Source: Sternotherus odoratus (lineage: Eukaryota; Chordata; Testudines; Kinosternidae). From it: 64,000 bases of DNA. The position numbers and the translations under genes are program-made. Shown one piece after another: positions 11,201 through 23,200 of this stretch. The first letter of the stretch is position 1. Each line of letters begins with the position of its first letter. The notes under the pieces are model-generated. The model searched no databases. It was given only the letters and a program-made list of their open reading frames with translations, and was not told where the DNA came from. The stretch covers positions 12,096,285-12,160,284 of the forward strand of contig JAVMKO010000021.1 of NCBI GenBank assembly GCA_032164245.1, given 5' to 3'.

Positions 11201-14200
11201 TCTTATCTCTCACTTTTATGATGTGTATTACATGGGACAGGAAGCAATCTGCCTGTCATCTTTTTTCCAAGAGCCAAAGGGCTAATGAAATCAAATCAAA
11301 TCCTACCCCAATTCAGAGTCAAACTACTGCCCCTTCTCCCTGCAAAGAGGCTGATAGAAGGCACCTTCAGAAATGTGCTAAGTGTACTTAATATGAAGCC
11401 TGCATAATAAATGACAACCAGAAGGATGCTCAACTGATGCAACTTAAGATTGACACTAGCAACAGACAGTCCATTCACTTACCCATAGAGAGCCGCTACC
11501 AACTGGATCACTCAGTCCACTCGCACTATTGGTCTCAGGAGAGGCAAGGCTTTTGTTTTTCTGTTCTTTTGAGTCCGCTCCATTTTGCGGTGAAGTTTTC
11601 TCATGATCACTGGGAACCTCCCTCGGTGAAGGCCTAGGACCTGGTACTGGGTTATCATTACGACCACTTTGTCTCAAGCTGCTCGTAGATTCGCTGTCCA
11701 AGGTACTGGCTGGCAGCTTTTCAGCATTCCCCTGGGTGGGGATATCTGTTTTATTCCTTTTCAGCAAGTCCCTCCTGTGCCGATTTTGTGCCAACAGCTC
11801 CCGGAAGGACCTTCGCAGTCTCTTTTTGGCTTGGACCGGCGTGCTCCAATCCAGTAACTTATGAAGCAGAGTCTCCACCCTGCCTTCCGGTTGAGAGCTT
11901 AAGGAGTGCTCTGTAGTTTTCGATTTCTTTAGAAACACCAAAATGGAAACTGAGGAATCAGTTCTGTTTACCTGACACTGATGGGGAATCATGCAGTTCA
12001 CCTGGATACACATTTTTTCCAACAGCCAAAAGGCATCACAGCTGGGGCTCTGGCAGCAAGCAGCCTGACATGACTGGGCAGTGTGAAATCCCTCCAGAAG
12101 CTGTAGCTGGTGATCTCCCCATGATCTCAAACGGACACCAAACAGGACCTTCTCTGGCCGGCACACGGCTCTATTCCAGTTTGCATCTGGGAAGGAGGCA
12201 GAGTAGAAAAGAAGAGACAATTCAAAATGCTGCAAAGTGACTAACAGCTAATCTTTGGCACTGCCAAAGTGTATTCAGAGTGCATGAGTGGGGTCAGAGC
12301 AACGAACCAGAAGGCAGGACTCCTGGGTTCTAGAACTTGCTCTACTGTCTGCATACGACCATAACCAAGTCATGGCATCTTTCTGTGCCTCAGTTTCCCT
12401 TTCTAAATCAAAACAGCAACTTACCCAATTCATCACACCCACCAGACTACAGGGTCATCGTGCAGTTAAATTCATTTAGCTTGTAACTCACTGGACGGGC
12501 AAAGTAATACTAGGCAGCAGATCTACTTTCTGATAGGGCCTGGAGCTGCTTCAGTGCACAGTTCAGGCTGGTAAGTCCCTCTCTCTATACCAGGGGTCTG
12601 CAACCTTTACCACTCAAAGAGCCATTTGGACCCGTTTCCCACAGTAAAGAAAACACTGGGAGCCACAAAACCCTTTTGACATTTAAAATGAAATAACACT
12701 GCATATAACGTTTTCTTTGCCTTTATGCTATGTATAAACAAACTATAATGTGTTGCATTTAGATCAGGGGTGTCCAAACTTTTTGGGAAGAGGGCCAGAT
12801 TTGGTAAGGACGGTGAAGATGTGTGAGGGCCGACCCCCTCCCCCCCCCCCCCCTCCGGCCGTGCTCTCGCTCTTCTTCCCTCCCCCTCCTCTCCAGCCGT
12901 GCTCTCGCTCTTCTTCCCTCCCTCCCCCCCCTCCGGCCGTGCTCTCGCTCTTCTTCCTCCCCCCCCTTCCTCCCCCCCGCTCCGGCCGTGCTCTCGCTCT
13001 TCTTCCCTCCCTCCCCCTCCCCTCCGGCCGTGCTCTCGCTCTTCTTCCCTCCCCCTCCCCTCCAGCCGTGCTCTCGCTCTTCTTCCTCCCCCCCCCCCCC
13101 GGCCGTGCTTTCACTCCCCCCCTCCCCCAGCTTGCCTTGCCTTGTGCCCCGGCCCCGGCTCGCTCTTATCCGCCGGCTCCGCCGCGCTTCGCCTCCTGCC
13201 CCGGCCCGACTCGCACTTCTCCGCCGGCTCCGCCTCGCCTCGTGCCCCGGCCCCGGCTCCGCCTCCGTTCTTCTCCCCCCTCCGCCGCTCGCCTCTTATT
13301 GACCCCGCCCCTCTCGGCTGCGGCTCCGCGCACTGGTTGGACAGTGCTGGCGGGCCGCATAGAGAACAGTCTGCGGGCCGGTTAAAATTAGAACACACAG
13401 GGAGCCGCATCGGAGGGATGAAAGAGCCGCATGCGGCTCCGGAGCCGCGGGTTGCAGACCCCTGCTCTATACCAAGGCCCCTTTGGGATTAAAAAATTCC
13501 CACAGCACATCGATACAAATGTTATTTGTCACCAAAGTGAAACACCATGTGAAACACCATGTGTCACCATGTGAAACAATCATTGCTCTTCATGAGCACG
13601 TCCAGGTTCCACTGTCTAAACAAAGTCGCTTGGTAATCCAAGGAGGATGTGGTATGGTTGTGTATCAATTGTTATCAGAGGACGGTCACATTTTCCTGTA
13701 TGGGGGGCGGTGACAATAGTTGAGTCAACAGATTAAAGTCTGCATCTCTTCATGCAGAACAAAGAAAGATTCAAATATTATGGTAGGATTCAAACATAAT
13801 ACACTAGCCTGTCTAGAAGGCACTTTGTGGCATAGAACAGTCTGTTAGATTGAAACCAGCAGGCTCTGCAGTCTACATGTACGGAGAAATTTATACACAG
13901 ACCCCCCATTTGCTGGCTATTCACTTATGACTGAGGATCATGCACAGTGTGTTGCCATGGGGAAAGGACCAAATACTTTCAGAAAGCCACCGGCAGCTGA
14001 AAAGGTTTAAAGAGAGGATTGTTTGCTGGTAATGTGTATGGATTTCTATGCTTTGGGATACGGGCAAAGATTGCCAGTCAACATTCTTTGCTGAACTAGA
14101 TCGCCAGTGTAGGTTGGCATCACATACAGAGGGTCAGAAACTTGTAACTGTCTTGGAAGACCAAAGTCCTTCCCTCACTGAAGAGGAAATAGTATCCTCC

Positions 14201-17200
14201 TAGTGTACCATTTACATCCTATAATATGGCTAAAAATGGGAAGGGAAGCTAGCTTTTTACAAAAATGCATCTCAGGGACTCGATGCACAGGTCAATTAGC
14301 AACAGCCAGCTGAACATATTTGAAGAGAATGGAGAGGATTTACGTAAGGTGATTCAAGGGACCATAACAAACAGTAATGGAATGAAATTAAGAAAGGGAA
14401 AATCCAAGTATATCCGGAACAGTTCCACCCAAGGGAAGGACTATATATATATATTTCAATCCATTTATCCAAGTCCCTGCCTTGAAACAAACATACCGAG
14501 CAAAGTTAAAACACAAGCTGCTGCAGACACACCAGCTTTTATCAATTCACATCTAAACCATGTTGGAATATTTCCAAGTGATAACAGCTGCAGGTGGATA
14601 TTTTTACCAAGACTTTTATAGGGAGAACAGAAGATTTGTAAGCAGAACTTCAATACGAGAAAGCTGTATTCAGAAGCGCCAATTTGGAAAAAATCTAAGC
14701 AAAGACTGAGACCCACTCCTTGACTCAATAATAAATAACATGAGTAGCGTGTGAACCGATACTTGGAATTGCTTTTATATGGGTGGTTTGAGTCAGACAG
14801 AGTCATTTTAGCAAAGTCACCCATTGTGATTCGGTGAAAAAGAGCTTTAATTAGCGTAGCCCATAGGGTTACTTTGCCAGCTATTATATCCTAGCCAGTC
14901 GTATCATAGAATATGTTTATTTTTCTGAATTAATCCATTTCATATGATTCTTATATTTGATGAGTAGTAATTCCTATGAATTTTGGATGTGTTGAGGCAT
15001 ATGATGAGTTTCCTAATAATCAGACCTACAGTAAGTTTTCTGAAATGCAAGTAGCCCACTGGCCTGTATCCGGTAAGATCTGCTAAATAGCTAAAAGTAT
15101 AATCAGTTAAGAGGAAGTCAGCATAGAAGCTGGCAATCTTTGGCACAGATAGAAATGGTCCCTGAACTTTGGGGAACCAAAGGGAAGAACTACACACAAA
15201 ACTAAACAGATTTATCCAGCGTCTGCAACCGGTTGGTAACGGCATGGTCTACCAGAAACCTGGAAATCGCCAAGAAAGCTTAGGTTGGCAGTTTTTGGAG
15301 TAAAATAATCCCTGTTAATATGTAAAAAGTAAGTGTCATAATCCACTAACCAGGGGTCGGCAACCTTTCAGAAGTGGTGTGCCAAGTCTTCATGTACCAG
15401 TAAAACATTTTAACATTTTTAGATGGTCTCTTTCTATAAGTCTTTAATATATAACTAAACTATTGTTGTATGTAAAGTAAATATGATTTTAAAAATGTTT
15501 AAGAAGCTCATTTAAAATTAAATTAAAATGCAGAGAGCCCCCCAGACCGGTGGCCAGGACCCAGGCAGTGCGAATGTCACCGAAAATCAGCTTGCGTGCT
15601 GCCTTTGGCACCCATGCCATACATTGCCTACCCCTGCACTAACCTATAGGATAAAGGTACACATACATTTCTTAGGGTATGGAAATAAGATTTCGGTATA
15701 GTAGGTTGGGCCTGAATTATATAGCATCAAGATCCTACAAAATACCATGTAAGGATACCTTAGGGGGCTTTTTCTTTTCTTTGTTCTCCTATATTCTATA
15801 ACTATCATCTGCAACACCTACTTTTTTAATTCAATGAAGGCAGCTTTCTTGGACGTTAACTTCTCTCAAACAGCAAACAGAAACCTAACCACTGAAGTTC
15901 TCCAAACCACAAAAAGAAAGACTAGAAACCAAATATGAACAAAAGTATTTTCATTGACCTACTTGCAGTGAAAACTGTGAATGGTGAAGACGTGGTATTG
16001 GTAATGTGCCCCCTCCAAAAAATCAACTTTCAATTAAGAAAGTGTTGAATTGTTGTTAAAAAAAAAACCACATACAAATCTTGCAGAGAAGGAAATACAA
16101 GGATGATTTAAGAAATCCTAATAAATTATCATCTCTGGCATTTATTGGGAGTTACTCACTAGCCAAAACTGGTTGTTAGTCTCCCCTTTATACAGGGCAG
16201 ATAAAAGCCATAGGTGTACATTATAATTGCACATTACAACTAAAAAGTGAGGGAATGAATGGCTGTAAGACTTCTTGTTTGAAAACAATTTATTTAATGG
16301 ACCCATTTATAGGACTTTTGGACTAAATGAAGTGGCAGTAAATTGGAATATACAGGAAATAACTCAGAGGGTAACATGAAGTGTGATTCCAGCAGCTAGA
16401 GTCCCTACAGTAAAGGTTATGTCAACTTACCCATTGTAAACCTCTCATTTCAGAGTGTTCTGTCTCATAAAAAAAACTGCCTTAGGCTGAGACCTGACTT
16501 ATGACGTTTAAACCACTGGAGCAAACTTTTATCATCAAATTTTGTAGGGGGAAAAAAAGGTCAGTTTGACCAATTTTCAGTCTGAGCAGAGAAATAAGCC
16601 TCAGTTTTCTAGTTCCGGGGTTTATTTATTGCAGTTATGTGACTTTAATGATACAGGTGATTATTCCACAATGTAAACTACTGTAGTTCTTTCAAGTGTT
16701 TTTAAAAAGACAAGTTATTTCATACTTACCGTAGATCAGGTACACAGCTCGCACAACAAACTACTTTGCCTTTGGATTTCTTTTAGCATGAAACATTTAA
16801 GAGTGCATGCACAGATCAATGGATTAAAGGCTCCCTATACTTAGAGCTCGGCAGATTAAGAACTCCCTAAAATAGACTAATGGCCTAAGGGATTGTTACA
16901 ATGCCCCAGAGATAAGGGGTCACTGGGAGATTACTTTACAAACCATATCACTGTTCAAAGACTGACACCCAAAAAAAGAAGACTCCCTGCCAAGGTCCTT
17001 TTGACTGCTGGAAACTTTATAACTTCTATTTATTTTAATAGGTGACAAATTCATAACAAATCCTGTGGTTTTTGCTAAAATATGAACACAAGAGTGTGGG
17101 GAGTTTCATATTAATAGTCTAATGATTCAGCATACTGTGTGTAGCTACTACAGTGATGGACCCTTTGGAAATGAGAAACGGTCGTACAGTAAAACCTCCA

Positions 17201-20200
17201 TTTAACGGACTAATTCGGGCGAGGGGGTGTCCATTCAATCAAAAAGTCCGTTATTTAATAATAATAAAAAAAAGAGCTGTCGAAGCAGCAGCCCGCCCGC
17301 CACAGGGTCAGGGCGACAGCTCCGCAGCCCGCCCGCTGCCGGGACCTGGGCGGCAGCTGGGAACTGTCAGCCAGCCCGCCTGCTGGCGGGACTCGGGCGG
17401 GAGCCGGCAGCCAGCCCACCAGAAATGGATCAGGAATGCATCAGACTTGCTCAGAAATTTTGTCCGTTGCATCCGAAGTCCGTTAAATCGAGGTCCGTTA
17501 AATCGAGGGTTTACTGTACTGTATTATGCTCAGTGATGCTTGTTATAGTTGCAACTTAGACAAGCAGGGAAGTTGCGACAAGCAGAAGGCTACTACCTCA
17601 TCCGTAACATTGCTTTAAACTTCCCTTAAAAGGGAATAGTTAGAAAAATTTTCTTCCTCTCCCCCATGTAAAACTTTCATTCCCCTTCCTTCTCCACTCC
17701 AGACAAAATAAAGGTTTCATATCTAGCAAAGATTTTTCAGGTAGAAGGTGTGGTGTTTTGAGGAAGGGAGAAGGAGAGTTCAAGTTTCAATACCTCGGTT
17801 TCCCCAGCTATTAAACAAAAATAATTCGTATCTACCTTTGTAAAAAGCTCTGTTGCCTCTCTCATGCAAAGATCACAGACATGAAGTGTCATGTGTTTCT
17901 TTGTTCTAACTAGAATTCCTTGATACCTGCTCCTGACCTAGGTCATGCTCAAAGCCATATAGTATAGGGAAACCTAACTTCCACATACTGGACACCCACC
18001 AAAGTTACTCAAGTGTGTGAGAAGATTTTTGTGAGTGCCAAAATTTGAAATGTACCCATCCTGAACTCCAGTTCAACTGAGAGCGCTAGTAACCCAGCCT
18101 TGCAAAATCACCCTGAAATTCTAGCAGCTAGGCACAAAGTCTCCTTGGCAAACCTTATTCCAATGATAAAGGGAATTTTATATTTCTCAACTGTCCCAGG
18201 GTGCATGCAATTCTGTGAGGATGCAGCAACTCTGTAGTTATCATTGAAAGCATCTGGTCACAGTGACCTCCACATAATCTAAACAGGGAATTACAGGTAA
18301 ATCATATGTTTAAAACCAAAGCGAAGTTAAATTCTGCTCTAAAGATGTTAATGTTTTATTCAAAGGATGTGTTACTCCAAACAAATAGTCCACTCCCCCA
18401 AAATGGTAACTTTCATCTAAAAACAACCCAAGTAAAAGGTGATTTTATTCTCCAAATGTAGGGAGGAACGAAGAGGCTGTTTTATTTCCAAAATATTTTT
18501 AATGTCCACCCAGCAAATGCAAATTGCAAATACATGAGCAGCACGATTAGGAAAGGAAAACATCAGACAACAGAATTTGCTCTAAATCTGTTTTGGCAGC
18601 AACTCTGGGGTCACCCTCCATTTAGAAGATAGAAAAGGGGAGGTGAAGATTTCTAACAAAGCAGAATCCAGTTGCTATTTTCAAATGAAACACTGAATAA
18701 ATGCAACAGAAGGCTAAGTTGACAACGGTACCTTTTAAACCAGCATCATTGTTGTCACACTTTATCAACATAAAGTCCCCTCTCAAAGAGCAAGCAGACC
18801 AGCCGCCTGCCTGGGGGAAACATATGACCTCAATACACTGTGAAGTGCTCGGATTGTGATCACACTGACAGGGCATCACGGGAGTCTAGCAGGGGAAATG
18901 ACCCTGCTGTGACCTGAAATGTTCATCATGTTATTAGGGTGGGAGCATAAAAACAATTTTTTTTAATGGAGTGCGGAGGGCGACTGGATGCACATTAAAA
19001 TCTGAAGTTGACAATTCTCAGCTCTTGCAAGTTTACTGCAAGCATAAAGCTTTGGGTCCTTTGATTTGTACTACAGAGATTAAAAACTAACACCATCATT
19101 GTGAATATCAAGAGGAATTTTTCCTGTCTTGAGGGTTATTTTATTTAACTGTGCAAAATACACTTGCTGTTGGAAACTAAGAATGCTCGCTAATTAAGCC
19201 AAAGAACTATTAGGATAATTGAAAACAGGGCAGCAACGATTTTTCCCTGCCTCTAAGATTACACCATTCCACCACATCCTCTTTTAACATTGCTCACCTG
19301 TCGCTACCCTGGGATGATCTTATCCCTAGCTCATTGTGACTTCTGCAGAGGAAAACTTGTGCTTAGGAATTTAAGGCTTTATCCAAAGCCCACTGAAAAA
19401 TCCTTGGGTATCTGTCCATAGATTCCTGTACGTGCCTGATCCAAAGCTAAACAAACAGTAGATGTTTAAACAACAACAACAGCGGTTCCTGATAAAACAT
19501 CTCCCCTGGCAAATCACCCTAAAAAATATTACGTTCCTCTAAGAACTCATGTCTGAATCCTAATAAACGTCTCCTAGATACACCAGTGCAATCGCGTCAG
19601 CATAGATGACCCCAGGGCTCTGCATACAAAGCATTTCATTTCTCTGTTTAATGGGTGGCTGGCGCATGGAAGGTGCAGATATTAAAACTGCATTTGGTCG
19701 AGTTTTAATTTTCACAGCTCCACTAATATACACCTGCACCATATTTTACCTGACATCAGCATCAGGTTACCCAATTACTGCACATGGATAATTAAAAACC
19801 TTTACTCAGCTCATGGAAAGAGCTCACAATTATGAAACAGGGCATTTACAGGACTCTACCCAGAGCAAAGGGCATATAGAAATATGCTGGGTTTTTAACT
19901 ATGCAGTTCCTCATGATCTTTGATGGGACTCACAAAATCCATGCACACAAACAAATGTCATGATATCTGTAGAATCATAGAAGTGATCGATTAGATCCTG
20001 TCTAGTCCAGCATCATGTCGCAAATGCAGGATTATTTCCTGCGGGATATTTTCTGGTTCTTTAAAATATAAAATGCATTATTCAACAAAGTAAGCTGTAC
20101 AATTAAAAGGCTCTTTCTTTTTCATGGGAGCTCCGGAAAAGAAAAGGAGGTGCTAATAATTTAAAGCAAATTTGACATGAAATTAGACTCATTACTCATA

Positions 20201-23200
20201 GCGCAAAGTTTTCACAATATCTCAGTGTGACACACAAATGTACCGACATCTTTGAGCAAGTTCTGATATTTCTACTGAAAATGGAATTTTAGGGTTCTTA
20301 TGGTAACGACAATAAAGACTTAATAAGCCGAAGCTTTTCCTAAAGTGCACTTAAAACAGACACCAATCTTGAATGGAGAGGGCTGGTGGCCACCTTTTAC
20401 GGTTCATTTCAAAGATCTCAGTGATTTCTTCAGACGGAGTCTCTTGCACATACTATTAAACCCACACAGCCCACTTAAAGTATGGCATAACAAGTTTTGG
20501 ACTGCTACTGGAGTTTGATATGGATAGAGTTCTATGATCATTTTGCTGTGTAAATGTAATCACCATCCATAGGAAACATGGAGAGTGGGGGCTGGTTCAC
20601 CAGCCACCCTGTGCTGGGTGGTGGGAGTGTTGGTTCACTGGCTGCCCTGCGCCCTGGTGGGTTTTTTTTGTGTGTGTGCTTGGGGCGGCAGCAAAGCCAG
20701 AGCCGGCCCTGTGAGTTACGCGTATTTTTTTTTTTTTCCCATCCTGGTTAATCCACATCCTGGTTAATCCAATCCTGGATAATCGAGAGTCTACTGTATA
20801 ACAGTAGTTAAATAGTAGTTAAACAGTATACAGATAAACAATAGTTTATCAAAACTCAACGTTTTGCAACAATGAGTTACTTTGCACTTCTTACATCAAA
20901 TGCAGAGTTTGCATGGAACTTCAAGGCCGTAAGTTAGAAGTGCACCCTCTGTGCTTTAATAGTGGACATTAATGAACTCATTGACATAGGCTCTCTCCTG
21001 TTTGGGAATACTTGGACCCCAGCCATTTCTTTGTTAGAGACCTCATTTGGAATCCCTAAAGGAACAGTCAATCTGAATGCAATCCGATTACTGTCAAAGT
21101 AAGTAAATCAGTAAACACCTAAATGCACTGGTTTCACTAGCTATACCATGGATAGGGTTTTGTGAGATTCTACTCACACAGCCCTATAATAACTCTCAAA
21201 CCTGACCTACAGCATTTTCTGCTACTCCAGTCGAGTGACTACACACACAACTGCAATTCCACTACAGTCCTGACCCACAGCATTCCTTCTACTCCTATCC
21301 TGGCTTCTCTTGAATAGGGAATGCCAATCAAGTCATAATGTGCAGTTGTCTGGAGTACTGCATGAGCAGGACAAGCAGAACTAGCGTGAGATTTACTTTT
21401 GCTTGCTGGTGCCGAGTCAGCTAAACATTTAATTCAAATGTTCTTGGGATACAATAATGTTATTTGGAACCAGTCTGCTGCACAGGCACAAAGTTAAGTT
21501 CAGAGAAAAACTGTTCAGGTTATCTTGATGTCCACCAAAATCCACCTCTCTCACCTTGCTGTAACTGAACAACTACAATTAGGTACTATGGCACCAGAAA
21601 AAACACCTTATTCAATTAATTACATATTGCAACTGGTTATTCATTTCTTAACAATGAGTTGGTTTTTTAATTGCAATAAATTGATCTGGAAATCATTCAA
21701 TTGCCTATACACCAGTGGAGAATGGAAAGTTTTCCCTGATGAATGAGGATTAATTTATTCAAAATTTAAGCTTTCATTACTTTAAAAAACAAAAACAAAA
21801 CAAAAAACCACCCAGTGCTTATGGTTACAAACACAAACTTCCAAAAGTCAACTATGTCAACTCAGTGCCTCTACTGATGCTCAGAGCTTTGCCAAGCAAC
21901 AGCTGAGTAAAATTAAGAAGAGTGGCCAGTCAGCTTTATTGTGAAATTATCAAGAACCATATCAAATCCAAACTGCCACTAGGAAGACCTGGGAGTAGCA
22001 ACAGAGGCAGGCACTGGAGTTATTTACTGAGGAGGAGAATACACAAAAAATGGGAGGCTGAGGGGTAGGGCAGAGTAGTGAAGACTTCCCCTCACCTTAT
22101 CAAACAGGCAGAAAGCTCTGGAACTGGGGAGGTGTGGTGAGGGAGAAGAGACAGAAATTTGTTTTCCCTGATCGACGAGGGAGAGGATTCACATTTATCA
22201 CACCCTGAAATAGCTAAAGGCTGGATTTGAAAGATGGAGTCCCCCAAGCAGGCTCCAGAGACAGCAGCCTACTAAAAATTCAAGAACCCTCTCTGTTCCT
22301 AATAGCTAAGACGGGCAGCCCAACTGGCCTTCTCACCAGGCCATTGCCACTGGACCTTGCTGGTGGTGGAACCGCCATCTTCATCTTTCATACCCATCTG
22401 GTGGTTTTAGTCCTCCATGACCCAATTCAGCAAAACAGATGCATATACTCAAAAGCGAAGCATGTGCTTAAGTTCTGTGAAGAACGGAGGCCACAGTTAG
22501 AAGATCTCTGCTAAAGTTACCAAGCCCTGTAATAAAAATTTCTTAACTTGTTTTAGGTACCAGTGTTTTTATTAGAGTAAAATACCAGGTAATAGTTAAC
22601 TTTTAGATTTTTTTTTTTTTGGGGGCTCATTGCCACTCAGTCTGTGAGGGTAGTTAGATAATCAACACACTCAGATTTATCTTCTTACACTGAAGTTTGG
22701 ATTAATGATTTAGAGCTTGTCTATATGGAAAAACTTTGCTTGTTATACCAGTATAGCTATATCAATAACTGATTGGGTGAACACTCATTTGCGTATGACC
22801 ATGGGTTTGTTTGATTTAGCTTATACCCCTTCCAGTGTGTAAATTAAACTGAAAAATGCACTTTTGTTCCTCAGAAACTGTGTCACAGCAGGCAGTTATA
22901 TTGGTATAAATTCACACCTTAGCTTATACTGGTAAAACTATTCCATATGGACACACCCATATTTACTCCTTAAATCTTGCTATGCTGTACCCAAAGCTCA
23001 GAGCCATACAGAATCAACAGCTTCAGGATTTGAAACTTTATTAAAAACAGGAAACGCCTAACAGGAAAACAAGTCTACAGGAACCAAGCAAATGATCTGA
23101 TAAAAGTCAACAAAATACAGAGAGATTAGAATTCACAGCTAAAAAGCAGGGATTTAACACATTTCTCAATTTTCCGACCAGGAGATTAATGACACTTACA

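Larger units (their letters stand above)
7120..11482. other. KIAA0319L: KIAA0319L intron holding a Harbinger remnant
   Basis: Contains a MIR-like piece near 8.3-8.4 kb, the degraded PIF/Harbinger element at about 8.58-10.23 kb and an exon-like stretch at 10493-10579 on the minus strand. The rest shows nothing I can name. Confidence 0.6.

Noticed and set aside
12750..13492. Proline/serine- and arginine/glycine-rich open frames of up to 211 codons
   Set aside because: They lie inside the non-autonomous hAT element and its pyrimidine minisatellite.
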